Positions 8,775 to 17,583 of a stretch of DNA of 64,000 bases are shown here, in pieces. The translations under genes were made by a program, and so were the position numbers. This stretch comes from JAPORY01 sp965215385 (GTDB taxonomy: Bacteria > Pseudomonadota > Alphaproteobacteria > Rhodobacterales > Rhodobacteraceae): contig OZ244059.1 in the NCBI GenBank assembly GCA_965215385.1, positions 3,348,001 through 3,412,000 of the forward strand, written 5' to 3'. Position 1 is the first letter of the stretch, and each line of letters opens with the position of its first letter. Under the pieces are notes generated by a model, which saw only the letters and a program-made list of their open reading frames with translations, was not told the origin of the DNA and did not search any database.

Positions 8775-9304
8775 TACTGCCAACTGTTCATCGAACACGA
8801 ATGGCGTTGCAGCAAAGGTCAATTTGCGTGGCCGTCGATACCGGTGACCAGTGTGGTGCTGATCTCTTCAGATTGAAGCTGATACCGCGTGAGCGAACCC
8901 TGATTAGCGACAATTGCTCAATTGTCCTCTCACCTGCCATCACAAACACCTCGTTTGCGCTTCCCATCGCCCATGTTGTTGGCTTTGATCCAAGCGAATG
9001 CAGTTATGAGCCTCGAGCCTGCGGCGGAGTCGCCTGTGAAGAGGCAACCCTAGAATGTTCTTTCTAACCGCAGTGACAGAGATAACGATTTCAGTGTAAA
9101 AAATGAATGGTTACACATAAGTGACCATTTTCAACCCTGCTTGCAACACTTTGCGGAGATCGTATACGGCTTCGTGATGCCAGTTCTGTACTCAATGTGG
9201 CTTATGTCTTGATGAAAATTGAGAACTTGAGGTATTGTCTCTCCCGTTCTGAGACGCACTAAACCGACAAGCCTCCTATTCAAGAGAAACGCAAAGCAAG
9301 CTTG
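8775..9304 (+). other. Non-coding gap after cobG
   Basis: About 530 bases without a supported gene inside an otherwise tightly packed operon. An 88-codon open stretch (8801-9067) has no recognisable motif and does not carry the CobG Fe-S signature. The end of the gap probably holds a new promoter for cobH. Confidence 0.5.
9209..9238 (+). promoter_or_regulatory. Weak putative promoter before cobH
   Basis: TTGATG (9209-9214) and TATTGT (9233-9238) are separated by 18 bases and lie about 65 bases before cobH. They match sigma-70 elements only loosely. A promoter is plausible here because the gap after cobG breaks the operon. Confidence 0.3.
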
Positions 9305-9934
9305 ATGCCCTATGAATATGTAACGAATACTTCCACCATTTATGAGAAGTCATTTGCGATCATTCGTGCCGAAGCGCAGCTGGCAGATTTTTCTGGACGT
9401 GAAGAGCCAATTGCGGTTCGCATGATTCACGCTGCGGGCGACGTTGCGCTAGCGAAGAGCATTCGGTTTTCGCCCACCTTTGCCGAAATTGCGACCAAGG
9501 AATTAGCCGCCGGTGCCCCCATACTTTGCGATACTAAGATGGTCAGTGAAGGCATAACGCGGTCGCGTTTGCCCGCAGCCAATGATATTATCTGCACGTT
9601 AAATGATTCGCCGGTCAACGCTCTCTCACGGTCGCTGCAGACGACGCGCTCCGCCGCTGCCCTAGAACTGTGGCAGGATCATATAGCGGGAGCCATTGTC
9701 GCAATCGGTAATGCACCAACGGCACTGTTTCATCTTCTCAATAAGCTTGCAGATCAGCATTATCCAAGGCCAGCCGCGATCATCGGATGTCCAGTAGGTT
9801 TTGTTGGCGCATCTGAAAGCAAAGACGCGCTTTGGCAGACGCAACCCACGCCATGCTGCACGGTGCTTGGCCGACTGGGAGGAAGTGCCATTACCGTTGC
9901 GGCGATCAATGCGATTGCAAGTCGTGATGAATGA
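9305..9934 (+). CDS. cobH: Precorrin-8X methylmutase CobH
   Basis: Isomerase that moves the C11 methyl group of precorrin-8x to C12, giving hydrogenobyrinate. The 209-residue protein has normal length and shows the catalytic-histidine motif RMIHAAGD near residue 40, CDTKMV near 77, the IGNAPTALF loop near 140 and PVGFVGA with ESK near 160-170. The ATG at 9305 is preferred; a TTG at 9302 adds one residue. Its stop lies inside the first codons of cobI, indicating coupled translation of cobH-cobI. Confidence 0.95.
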   Translation: MPYEYVTNTSTIYEKSFAIIRAEAQLADFSGREEPIAVRMIHAAGDVALAKSIRFSPTFAEIATKELAAGAPILCDTKMVSEGITRSRLPAANDIICTLNDSPVNALSRSLQTTRSAAALELWQDHIAGAIVAIGNAPTALFHLLNKLADQHYPRPAAIIGCPVGFVGASESKDALWQTQPTPCCTVLGRLGGSAITVAAINAIASRDE

Positions 9935-10658
9935 TATGGGCAAGGTGTATGGGCTCGGCATAGGGCCAGGTGATCCTGAGTTGATGACAGTTCGGGCTCA
10001 CAAGATCCTACAAACCGCGCAGAATATTGCGTATTTTCGTAAGGCTGGTCGAGCGGGACAGGCGCGTACCATCGTGGCGAACCTCGTCCCAACAAGTGCG
10101 GTCGAATTTCCACTAGAATATCCCGTAACGACAGAAATTCCCTTTTCGGACCCTAGATATAGGGCGGTGCTCTCTGAGTTTTATGCGGAATGCACGCAAA
10201 CTATTCTTGACGTAATTCAAAGGAGCCAAGATGTGGTTGTTCTCTGCGAGGGCGACCCGTTCTTCTACGGTTCCTTTATCCATTTGTACGTGCGTCTAAA
10301 ATCGAAATTGGTGATTGAGGTCGTACCCTCGGTGACCGGAATGTCAGCTGCTTGGACGGCAACCGAGATACCGATTGCTTGGGGAAACGACGTCCTGCGG
10401 GTGTTGGTTGGCACACTGCCAGAGGACGCTCTCACCCAAAAGTTGCAAAACGAGGACGCAATCGTGATCATGAAGATCGGGCGAAACTTCCGAAAAGTTT
10501 GCCGTGCCTTAAAATCAGCAGGACGCTATGAGTCGGCTTGGCTGATCGAAAATGCCAGCATGAGCGACCAGCGAGTGCAACAGCTTTGTGATGTTACCAA
10601 TTCCGTCGCACCGTACTTTTCGATAGTTGTCGTGCATGGCCAGGGAAGACGCTATTGA
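9927..10658 (+). CDS. cobI: Precorrin-2 C20-methyltransferase CobI
   Basis: S-adenosylmethionine-dependent enzyme of the tetrapyrrole methylase family that turns precorrin-2 into precorrin-3A. The protein of 243 residues shows the N-terminal GLGIGPGDPELMTVRA glycine loop and CEGDPFFYGSFIHLYVRL near residue 105, followed by a VVPSVTGMSAAW block typical of CobI. ATG 9927 overlaps cobH by eight bases; ATG 9936 is an alternative, and neither has a clear Shine-Dalgarno sequence. The end overlaps the cobJ start by four bases. Confidence 0.94.
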   Translation: MNDMGKVYGLGIGPGDPELMTVRAHKILQTAQNIAYFRKAGRAGQARTIVANLVPTSAVEFPLEYPVTTEIPFSDPRYRAVLSEFYAECTQTILDVIQRSQDVVVLCEGDPFFYGSFIHLYVRLKSKLVIEVVPSVTGMSAAWTATEIPIAWGNDVLRVLVGTLPEDALTQKLQNEDAIVIMKIGRNFRKVCRALKSAGRYESAWLIENASMSDQRVQQLCDVTNSVAPYFSIVVVHGQGRRY

Positions 10659-11419
10659 GCGGCTGGCTTGCAATCGTTGGTTTAGGGCCAGGGTTGGAGG
10701 CACTAGTCACGCCAGAGGTGACCGAAGTTTTGTTAGCTGCGACCGATATCGTTGGTTATGAGTCGTACATCGACAGGCTGACGCCGCGTCCTGATGTTGT
10801 GTTGCATCGTAGCGGCAATCGATTCGAGTTGGAGCGGGCACGCGAAGCACTAAGTTTGGCAGCCGCTGGCAAGAATGTCGCGTTGGTGACATCCGGTGAT
10901 CCGGGTGTCTTTGCCATGGCCGCTGCTGTCTTGGAAGCGGTCGACGCGCAACCAAAAACATGGGCATCGGTAGAGATACGCATCCTACCTGGGATTACGG
11001 CACTACTTGCCGCCGCCGCACGGGTTGGTGCACCAATTGGCAATGACTTTTGTGCCATTAACCTAAGTGATAACCTAAAGCCATGGGCACTGATCGAAAA
11101 GAGACTGCGTTTGGCGCTTGCGGGTGACTTTGTCATCGCCTGCTACAACCCGCGTTCGAAGGCGCGTCCCGACGGATTTGACAGAGTCCTTACCTTGCTC
11201 AGGCGGCATACCAGCGGCAAACGAATTATCGTGTTTGCACGAGCCGTTTCCACTGAACACGAGCAGATAACAGCGGTTCTGCTAAAGGACTGTCGGGCTG
11301 AAATGGCCGATATGAAAACGCTTGTACTTGTTGGAAATTCGGCAACACGAATGATTGAACAAAACGGAAAAACTTGGGTCTATACCCCAAGGTCGGTTGG
11401 TTCGCATGAAAGCCAGTGA
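10655..11419 (+). CDS. cobJ: Precorrin-3B C17-methyltransferase CobJ
   Basis: Methylates C17 and drives ring contraction of precorrin-3B to precorrin-4. The 254-residue protein begins with the TTG at 10655 that overlaps the cobI stop (TTGA). It contains AIVGLGPG at the N-terminus, VTSGDPGVFAMAAAVLEAV near residue 75 and CYNPRSKARPDGF near residue 163, all standard for CobJ. Its substrate is the product of CobG, which is truncated in this cluster, so CobJ may be starved unless another enzyme makes precorrin-3B. Its 3' end overlaps the reversed cobK by 40 bases. Confidence 0.95.
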   Translation: MSGWLAIVGLGPGLEALVTPEVTEVLLAATDIVGYESYIDRLTPRPDVVLHRSGNRFELERAREALSLAAAGKNVALVTSGDPGVFAMAAAVLEAVDAQPKTWASVEIRILPGITALLAAAARVGAPIGNDFCAINLSDNLKPWALIEKRLRLALAGDFVIACYNPRSKARPDGFDRVLTLLRRHTSGKRIIVFARAVSTEHEQITAVLLKDCRAEMADMKTLVLVGNSATRMIEQNGKTWVYTPRSVGSHESQ

Positions 11420-12132
11420 ATGACCTCTTGCAAGTTATACGTCTGGGGTCGTTCTTCGATCTGAGGACGGTCAATCATAATGATCGGAATTTTAAGGTCA
11501 CGGGCGGCGAGGATTTTTGATTGTGCGCCAGTGCCCCCAGAATTCTTGGCGACAATCAGATCAATTCGATGCTCTCGCAAGAGAGTCGCGTCCGCTGCTT
11601 TGGTAAACGGGCCTCGCGCTGTGAGGACTTGGCAGTTACGAAAAGGTGGTTCAGAAGAGGTTTGCTCGGTAATGCGCAAGAGATAGTAATGCTGCTGATG
11701 TTGAGAAAAAGCTTGCAGGTTCGTGCGGCCAATCGCCAGCCAGACGCGTCTTGCGGATCCGGTAAGCAGTTTAACCGCCGCCTTATAATTGGTCACTCGC
11801 GTCCACTGATCATTCGGTGTCAAAGACCAAGGCGGGCGGGTCAGTGCAATGAGAGGAATCCGCGCTTGACGACATGCCGCAATGGCGTTCTGGCTTATTT
11901 GAGCGGCAAAGGGATGGGTTGCATCAACGACATGGGTAATTTGTTGCGAAGCGAGGTATTGCGCCAATCCTACGACACCACCGAAGCCGCCAGTTCGGGT
12001 CGGAAGCGGCATTCTTGCTGGTTGAGCGGTTCGTCCTGCCAAGGATATTGTCGCGGAAATATTGAATTCCTTGAGGTGATTTGCCAGCTCTGTCGCCTCA
12101 GTCGTCCCGCCAAGAAGAAGCAGTTTAGTCAT
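11380..12132 (-). CDS. cobK: Precorrin-6A reductase CobK
   Basis: NADPH-dependent reductase that converts precorrin-6A to precorrin-6B. The 250-residue protein has the N-terminal LLLLGGTTEATELANHL nucleotide loop, the DATHPFAAQIS motif near residue 90 and VAKNSGGTGAQSKI near residue 200, all diagnostic of CobK. It is the only gene of the cluster on the minus strand. Its 3' end overlaps cobJ by 40 bases in convergent orientation. Its start codon overlaps that of cobL: the four bases CATG at 12130-12133 serve both genes. Its promoter must therefore lie inside cobL. Confidence 0.95.
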   Translation of the reverse strand: MTKLLLLGGTTEATELANHLKEFNISATISLAGRTAQPARMPLPTRTGGFGGVVGLAQYLASQQITHVVDATHPFAAQISQNAIAACRQARIPLIALTRPPWSLTPNDQWTRVTNYKAAVKLLTGSARRVWLAIGRTNLQAFSQHQQHYYLLRITEQTSSEPPFRNCQVLTARGPFTKAADATLLREHRIDLIVAKNSGGTGAQSKILAARDLKIPIIMIDRPQIEERPQTYNLQEVIHWLSCEPTDLGV

Positions 12133-13333
12133 GGAACCTAAGCGCCCGTGGTTGACAATTGTTGGTCTGGGTGAAGATGGACTAGATGGGCTATCGTTGG
12201 CAAGTTGTGAGGCGATTCAGGACGCTGAGATCATTATGGCACCGCCGCGGCACTTGCGTCTCATTGGAAAGACGAACGCTAAAGTGGTTGAGTGGCCAGT
12301 GCCATTTTCACAGGGTCTTGCGGTGCTCACGCCATATCGGGGGCAAAATGTCGTGGTACTGGTCTCAGGCAATCCATTTTGGTTCGGCGCGGGAACAGTC
12401 CTCGCAAAGGAGTTTGAACCGCAAGAATGGCAAGCCCTGCCAGCACCCTCGACTTTTTCTTGGGCAGCAAGTAAACTTGGATGGCCGCTTGAAAAAACCA
12501 CCACGCTCGGCCTACACGCAGCGCCAATTGAACGACTGCGTCCTCACTTGGCGATGGGGCAATGCATCATTCTCCTGATTCGCACTGCCGAATCGGCAGC
12601 AATTGTGGCAAACTATCTCACCGAACAAGGATATGGCGACACCCAGCTATGGGTCATGGAGTCACTCGGGGGGCGACACGAAACAATAGCGACAAGCAAA
12701 GCGTCAAAATTCATCGCGGTTGCAAGCGAGCATCCAGTATGTTTGGCGATGGAGATTGCGGGTAATGGAGACAGCCTGCCGCTCGCGAGTGGGCGTAATA
12801 ATAATTGGTTTAGCAGCGATGGTCAAATCAGCAAACCGTATATACGGGCGATAACGCTCTCGGCCTTGGCACCGAGGCTTGGTGAGCATCTATGGGATAT
12901 TGGCGGTGGCTCTGGCTCGATTGCGATTGAATGGCTGTTATGTCATCCTAGCGTTGCCGCGACGATCATTGAAGAGAATCCCGAACGAGTCGAAATAATT
13001 CGCCGCAATGCTGATCAGTTTGGCCTCGATAGACTTGCGATTGTGCAGGGAAAGGCACCCGAAGCATTGTCAAACCTTATTAGTCCGCAGGTGGTTTTTG
13101 TTGGTGGTGGCTTAAACAAAGAATTGCTGAACTGGCTCACGACACATCTTGCATCGGGAACCCGCTTGGTTGCGAACGGGGTGACGCTTGCGACTGAGGC
13201 GCTCCTCATTGATGCGAACACGCAATTCGGCGGCTCCCTGACGCGAATTGAGCTCTCGCAGCCTTCGCCGATTGGATCGCATTTGGGTTGGAAGTCGACA
13301 TATCCCATTACACAGTACAGTCTTACCTTATGA
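12131..13333 (+). CDS. cobL: Precorrin-6Y C5,15-methyltransferase (decarboxylating) CobL
   Basis: Bifunctional enzyme that methylates precorrin-6B at C5 and C15 and decarboxylates the C12 acetate, giving precorrin-8x. The 400-residue protein is the full two-domain form. An N-terminal tetrapyrrole-methylase half holds TIVGLGEDGLDGLS and VLVSGNPFWFGAG, and a C-terminal Rossmann methyltransferase half holds the SAM loop LWDIGGGSGSIAIEW near residue 255. AGAAGAAG upstream, inside antisense cobK, could serve as ribosome binding site. The stop overlaps the cobE start (ATGA at 13330). Confidence 0.96.
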   Translation: MEPKRPWLTIVGLGEDGLDGLSLASCEAIQDAEIIMAPPRHLRLIGKTNAKVVEWPVPFSQGLAVLTPYRGQNVVVLVSGNPFWFGAGTVLAKEFEPQEWQALPAPSTFSWAASKLGWPLEKTTTLGLHAAPIERLRPHLAMGQCIILLIRTAESAAIVANYLTEQGYGDTQLWVMESLGGRHETIATSKASKFIAVASEHPVCLAMEIAGNGDSLPLASGRNNNWFSSDGQISKPYIRAITLSALAPRLGEHLWDIGGGSGSIAIEWLLCHPSVAATIIEENPERVEIIRRNADQFGLDRLAIVQGKAPEALSNLISPQVVFVGGGLNKELLNWLTTHLASGTRLVANGVTLATEALLIDANTQFGGSLTRIELSQPSPIGSHLGWKSTYPITQYSLTL

Positions 13334-13698
13334 TCATTGCTGGATTTGGATTTCGCCGGTTGGCGGCATTGCCTAGTCTCCTTGACGCTTATCGGCAGGC
13401 CGTAGGTTCGTTGCCTATTGATGGAATTGCGACGGTTGCGAGTAAGGCATCATCGTGCATTTTTAGGGAATTTGCCGCTTGCCTTGAACGCCCGATTTTT
13501 TCGATTGATCCCACTGACTTGGTCGTTCACGAGACGCAAAGTTGGTCGCAATCCTCGGTCAAAAAATACAGCGTTGGATCAGTTGCCGAAGCGGCGGCCC
13601 TCGCCGCATCTGGGGAGAACTCCCAACTGCTGACGGCGCGAGTGATTTCATCAGATCGAATGGCAACCTGTGCCGTGGCGAGAGGGAATTACGAGTGA
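13330..13698 (+). CDS. cobE: Cobalamin biosynthesis protein CobE (CbiG C-terminal-like)
   Basis: Small protein of 122 residues that resembles the CobE/CbiG C-terminal family. It opens MIIAGFGFRRLAALPSLLDA, has AACLERPIFSIDP in the middle and ends with a serine/alanine-rich S-V-A-E-A-A-A-L-A-A segment, the usual layout. Its exact biochemical role in the aerobic pathway is unsettled; it is thought to support intermediate transfer or stability. The start at ATG 13330 overlaps the cobL stop, and the stop overlaps the GTG of cobM, so it is translationally locked between them. Confidence 0.85.
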   Translation: MIIAGFGFRRLAALPSLLDAYRQAVGSLPIDGIATVASKASSCIFREFAACLERPIFSIDPTDLVVHETQSWSQSSVKKYSVGSVAEAAALAASGENSQLLTARVISSDRMATCAVARGNYE

Positions 13699-14507
13699 CC
13701 GTGCATTTTATTGGCGCGGGTCCCGGTGCGCCCGATCTATTGACCATACGGGGGCGTGATATTCTTCGAATGTGTCCGGTATGCCTGTATGCGGGGTCGT
13801 TGGTACCAAAAGCAATCCTCAGTCATTGTCCGAGCGATGCACAGGTTATTAATACGGCACCGATGGATCTTGATCAAATTATAGCGGCGATACGAGCGGC
13901 AGATACGGAGGGTCAGGATGTCGCCCGGCTACATTCCGGTGATCTTTCGATTTGGTCGGCGATGGGCGAACAGATCCGTAGGTTAGAGCAGGAGAATATT
14001 TCCTTTACGGTAACGCCGGGTGTACCATCATTTGCGGCCGCAGCCGCAGCTGTTGGTCAAGAATTAACGCTACCCGAAGTCGCTCAATCGGTTGTGCTAA
14101 CCCGAACTTCGGGGCGCGCGTCGGCAATGCCTGCGGGCGAGACATTGCGCAACTTTGCGCGCACAGGAGCAACCCTTGCCATTCATCTTTCGATTCAAAA
14201 CCTAGAGGATGTTGTTTCGCAATTGCTTCCTGCGTATGGGGCCAATTGTCCGATTATTATCGTGTATCGTGCGAGTTGTTCCGATCAGCAAATTGTCCGT
14301 GGCGTCCTGAACGATATCATCAAAACATTTGACCAGCAGTTTGATCGCGCTGCGGTTATTTTTGTCGGCCCAGCACTGGATTGCGCCGACTTTTCTGAAA
14401 GTTGTCTTTACGCCCCAGACTATGATCGAAGATATCGACGGCAGGATTGCGGTCGCGTATCGGTAACGTTGTTGCTAGGAGATGATCGTGATGTGCGCGA
14501 CCGCTAG
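13695..14507 (+). CDS. cobM: Precorrin-4 C11-methyltransferase CobM
   Basis: Methylates C11 of precorrin-4 to form precorrin-5. The start is the GTG at 13695, which overlaps the cobE stop and gives the typical MTVHFIGAGPGAPDLLTIRG. The 270-residue protein also shows YAGSLVP near residue 33, LHSGDLSIWSAMGEQIRRL near 80 and VTPGVPSFAAAAA near 106. A C-terminal stretch of about 20 residues rich in arginine and aspartate is longer than usual. The end overlaps cobB by 17 bases. Confidence 0.95.
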   Translation: MTVHFIGAGPGAPDLLTIRGRDILRMCPVCLYAGSLVPKAILSHCPSDAQVINTAPMDLDQIIAAIRAADTEGQDVARLHSGDLSIWSAMGEQIRRLEQENISFTVTPGVPSFAAAAAAVGQELTLPEVAQSVVLTRTSGRASAMPAGETLRNFARTGATLAIHLSIQNLEDVVSQLLPAYGANCPIIIVYRASCSDQQIVRGVLNDIIKTFDQQFDRAAVIFVGPALDCADFSESCLYAPDYDRRYRRQDCGRVSVTLLLGDDRDVRDR

Positions 14508-15822
14508 ATGCCCGGGAATTATGATCTCGGCGCCGGCATCAGGCACTGGCAAAACCACTGTCACGCTGGGGCTATTGCGGAGCTTTCGGGACCGAGGATT
14601 GGTTATACAGCCATTCAAGTCGGGGCCTGATTATATTGATCCGGCTTTCCATCACGCTGCGGCAGGGCGTCGGTCATTTAATCTCGATACTTGGGCAATG
14701 GCACCCAACTTGACGGCTGCGCTTGCGGCGGAAGCCAGCGGAGCCGATCTTTGTATCGCCGAGGGTTCAATGGGGCTCTATGACGGCGTCGCAACTCGTG
14801 GCCAATCTGGTTATGGTAGTAGTGCCGAGACTGCCAAGCAGATGGGATGGTCGGTTATCCTTGTGGTTGACGCGAGCGGTCAAGCGCAGTCAGCCGCGGC
14901 GACCGCGCTCGGATTTCAACACTATGATCAAGAACTAAGTATTGCTGGCGTCATTTTGAATCGGGTTGCGAGTTCGCGGCATGAGCGTCTAATTCGGCGA
15001 GGATTTGAGCGGGCAGGGGTAACAGTTCTTGGCGTGTTGCCTCGACGGGGCGACTTGGTTTTGCCTGAACGTCACCTCGGTTTGGTGCAAGCGATTGAGC
15101 ATCCAGATCTACGAGCGGCAATTGCTCAATATGCTAGGTTCTTGAGTGAGCATGTTGATCTCGAAAGAATTCAGGCGTTGGCACGAGGGAAGACCGTACC
15201 AGAAACAGATTCTGGTGGTTTTTTGCGGCCGCCGGCGCAGCGCATTGCCCTTGCAATGGATGCCGCTTTTTCATTTACCTATCCGCACTTGATAAAGGGC
15301 TGGCGGGAAGCCGGTGCGGAAGTCTTGCCGTTTTCGCCGTTAGTGGATGAGCCCCCACGCTCGGACGCAGAAATCATTTGGTTGCCCGGAGGATATCCTG
15401 AATTGCATGCGGGTGCGCTATCGAATGCGACAACCTATCTGTCGCACTTAAGGTATCACGCTGAAACCAAGCCAATCCACGGGGAGTGCGGCGGTTATAT
15501 GACGCTGGGCGAAGCACTCATTGATAAGCACGGGACACGGCATTCGATGGCGGGGCTTCTTGGATTAGTAACGAGCCACGAGGATCGTAAACTCCATCTT
15601 GGATATCGACGCGCCAAGCTGAACTCGCCGATACTGAACTACGCGTCGGGCACGGCGTTGCGGGGGCATGAGTTTCATTATTCTACGATCATTCAGCAGC
15701 CGGACCAGCCGCTTGCTCATGTCACCGATGCCGATGGCAATGCGGTGACGGAAACCGGGTCACGTCGCGGTCATGTCACCGGGACATTTTTTCATCTTAT
15801 GGCCGAAGAGCAGTGGCAATGA
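14491..15822 (+). CDS. cobB: Hydrogenobyrinic acid a,c-diamide synthase CobB
   Basis: ATP- and glutamine-dependent amidase that converts the a and c carboxylates of hydrogenobyrinate to amides. The N-terminal P-loop ISAPASGTGKTTVTLGL lies near residue 12, FNLDTWAM and EGSMGLYDG follow. The C-terminal glutaminase domain holds the nucleophile motif HGECGGYM near residue 330 and GHEFHYS near 390. ATG 14491 is favoured because AGGAG (14477-14481) is nine bases before it; ATG 14482 is directly against that site. The stop overlaps the cobA start (ATGA at 15819). Confidence 0.95.
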   Translation: MCATARCPGIMISAPASGTGKTTVTLGLLRSFRDRGLVIQPFKSGPDYIDPAFHHAAAGRRSFNLDTWAMAPNLTAALAAEASGADLCIAEGSMGLYDGVATRGQSGYGSSAETAKQMGWSVILVVDASGQAQSAAATALGFQHYDQELSIAGVILNRVASSRHERLIRRGFERAGVTVLGVLPRRGDLVLPERHLGLVQAIEHPDLRAAIAQYARFLSEHVDLERIQALARGKTVPETDSGGFLRPPAQRIALAMDAAFSFTYPHLIKGWREAGAEVLPFSPLVDEPPRSDAEIIWLPGGYPELHAGALSNATTYLSHLRYHAETKPIHGECGGYMTLGEALIDKHGTRHSMAGLLGLVTSHEDRKLHLGYRRAKLNSPILNYASGTALRGHEFHYSTIIQQPDQPLAHVTDADGNAVTETGSRRGHVTGTFFHLMAEEQWQ

Positions 15823-16535
15823 CCGGGTTCATTAGCTTTGTTGGCTCGGGTCCCGGCGATCCTGATCTTCTCTCGGTCAGAGCCGTTGATCGTTTGCAGC
15901 GCGCTGATGCAGTCTTGTTTGATGATCTTTCGTCAGGTCCGATCCTACAGCACGTTGGGAAAGACGCCGATCTTATTGGGGTTGGGAAGAGGGCTGGGAG
16001 AGCCTCTCCGAAACAGCAACATGTAAGCCAACTTCTTGTTGATCACGCGAAAGTCTATCAACGTATTGTTCGTCTGAAATCTGGTGATGGTGGAATTTTT
16101 GGGCGATTGGAGGAGGAACTAACGGCGTTGAAACAGGCGGGAATCGACTATGAGATAGTCCCCGGTATCTCCTCGGCCTGTGCAGCCGCGGCTGCGGCCG
16201 GAATCCCACTCACGCGGCGGCTATCCGCGCGCCGTGTACAATTCATCACGGGTCATGACATTAATGGCAAGTTGCCTGACGATCTTAATCTTACGGCCTT
16301 GGCCGATCCGGCAGCGACCACCGTTTTATTCATGGGTAAACGTACATTTTCGCAATTGGTTGATCTTCTCATTGAATATGGTCTCTCGCCCAATACGTCG
16401 GCTCTCATGGCAGAAGACGTAAGCGGCCCGAAGCAACGTATTGAGCGAGGTACGATGGCGCAGATTGCGAAAAAGCTTCGCGAGAACAGCACTGATTTGC
16501 CAGTAGTTATTCTTTATGGCTCATTGGTTGAATAA
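15819..16535 (+). CDS. cobA: Uroporphyrinogen-III C-methyltransferase CobA
   Basis: First committed enzyme of the branch to cobalamin and siroheme: two methylations turn uroporphyrinogen III into precorrin-2. The 238-residue protein has SFVGSGPGDPDLLSVRAVDR at the N-terminus, DDLSSGPIL for the usual D-x-L segment, and VPGISSACAAAAAAGIPLT near residue 115. The normally strict GGDPxxFGRxGEE loop reads SGDGGIFGRLEEE, so the proline after the aspartate is lost; whether this matters is unknown. The ATG at 15819 overlaps the cobB stop; a GTG at 15813 is also in frame. It has no C-terminal uroporphyrinogen synthase or CysG-type fusion. Confidence 0.93.
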   Translation: MTGFISFVGSGPGDPDLLSVRAVDRLQRADAVLFDDLSSGPILQHVGKDADLIGVGKRAGRASPKQQHVSQLLVDHAKVYQRIVRLKSGDGGIFGRLEEELTALKQAGIDYEIVPGISSACAAAAAAGIPLTRRLSARRVQFITGHDINGKLPDDLNLTALADPAATTVLFMGKRTFSQLVDLLIEYGLSPNTSALMAEDVSGPKQRIERGTMAQIAKKLRENSTDLPVVILYGSLVE

Positions 16536-16725
16536 TGGTTATCTCCCGTCGCTGCCGTGAGATTTAATCCTTCGGACGGTCGCGGTTTGCAAGATCGCGT
16601 CGATGATAGGCTAAGCTTGATGCCCTGCATTCGTCTGATGCAACTTGGAGCCTTTTTGCAGTTACGATAATGGAGCATAGGAATCGCTTTTCTGGGAACG
16701 ACAATGTGTGCGCACGACAAGCCCT

Positions 16726-16755
16726 TTGATACGTATTTTTGCAGGTATCTGTTAT
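16726..16755 (+). promoter_or_regulatory. Weak putative promoter before cobF
   Basis: TTGATA (16726-16731) and TGTTAT (16750-16755) are 18 bases apart and 40 bases before the cobF start. The 259-base space between cobA and cobF contains no gene and no second riboswitch. Confidence 0.3.
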
Positions 16756-16794
16756 CGGTGAATTTGCGACAGCAAGTTTGAGAAATTTAGCACT

Positions 16795-17583
16795 ATGAGG
16801 ATACGTGATCTCTCGCTCATCGGCATTGGAACTGGATCGCGACAGCACTTAACGCGTGAAGCGGAGGAAACCATTCGACAGATGTCGGTTATGCTCATTC
16901 CGCGCAAGCGTGCGTCAACTGCAGATTTGTTTGATCTTCGGAACGAACTTCTCAAGGATGTTGGGTATAGCGGGGTTATTCAGCCATTCGACTACCCCAA
17001 AAGAAATCCAAAATACCCCTATTTGGAGGGCGTTCGCCGATGGCACGAGGAAATCGCTAGCCGATGGCAACGGGCATTGTCGGAGTTATCAATGGAGGGT
17101 CGTGTTGGGCTCTTGATTTGGGGCGATCCGACCTTATACGACAGTACCATGCGGATCGCTCGGCATATCAAACCTCCACCTCGCGTGCAAGTATTCTCAG
17201 GAATTACCGCCATTCAAGCCTTAACGTCGGCGCATGCGATACCCCTAAATTCTCTTGCCGGATCAATCAAAGTGACCACGGGTCGGCGTCTTCAACGAGA
17301 TGGTTGGCCGGCCAACATTGAATCCGTCGTTGTGATGTTAGATGGCGAGGTTAGTTTCACCACCCTCACTGAGCCAGATTTGGAAATATGGTGGGGAGCC
17401 TATCTCGCAACCCCAAATCAAATCTTAATTCACGGTAGATTGCCAGAAATTGGCGAACGGATTGTCCAACGACGCGCCGAAGCACGGGATCAAGTGGGCT
17501 GGATAATGGACACCTACCTCATGCGAAAAGCAAAGTATGGCCGCGGTTCCGACACCGAGTTTCAACGAAATCGGGAGGATTAA
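16795..17583 (+). CDS. cobF: Precorrin-6A synthase (deacetylating) CobF
   Basis: Methylates C1 of precorrin-5 and releases the C2 acetyl fragment, giving precorrin-6A. CobF occurs only in the aerobic pathway, so it defines this cluster as oxygen-dependent. The 262-residue protein starts MRIRDLSLIGIGTGSRQHLT and carries FDYPKRNP near residue 65, LIWGDPTLYDSTMRI near 105 and VFSGITAIQALTSAHAIPLN near 130, as expected for the family. It is separated from cobA by 259 bases and has no obvious Shine-Dalgarno sequence. Confidence 0.95.
   Translation: MRIRDLSLIGIGTGSRQHLTREAEETIRQMSVMLIPRKRASTADLFDLRNELLKDVGYSGVIQPFDYPKRNPKYPYLEGVRRWHEEIASRWQRALSELSMEGRVGLLIWGDPTLYDSTMRIARHIKPPPRVQVFSGITAIQALTSAHAIPLNSLAGSIKVTTGRRLQRDGWPANIESVVVMLDGEVSFTTLTEPDLEIWWGAYLATPNQILIHGRLPEIGERIVQRRAEARDQVGWIMDTYLMRKAKYGRGSDTEFQRNRED

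Noticed and set aside
8801..9067. Open frame after cobG as the missing CobG C-terminus
   Set aside because: It has several cysteines but not the CobG spacing or surrounding motifs, lies in another frame and has no ribosome binding site.
9060..9300. Second B12 riboswitch before cobH
   Set aside because: No B12 box or GCC-rich core is present in the gap.
11521..12141. 206-codon plus-strand frame over cobK
   Set aside because: The minus-strand CobK protein has all family motifs; this frame has none.
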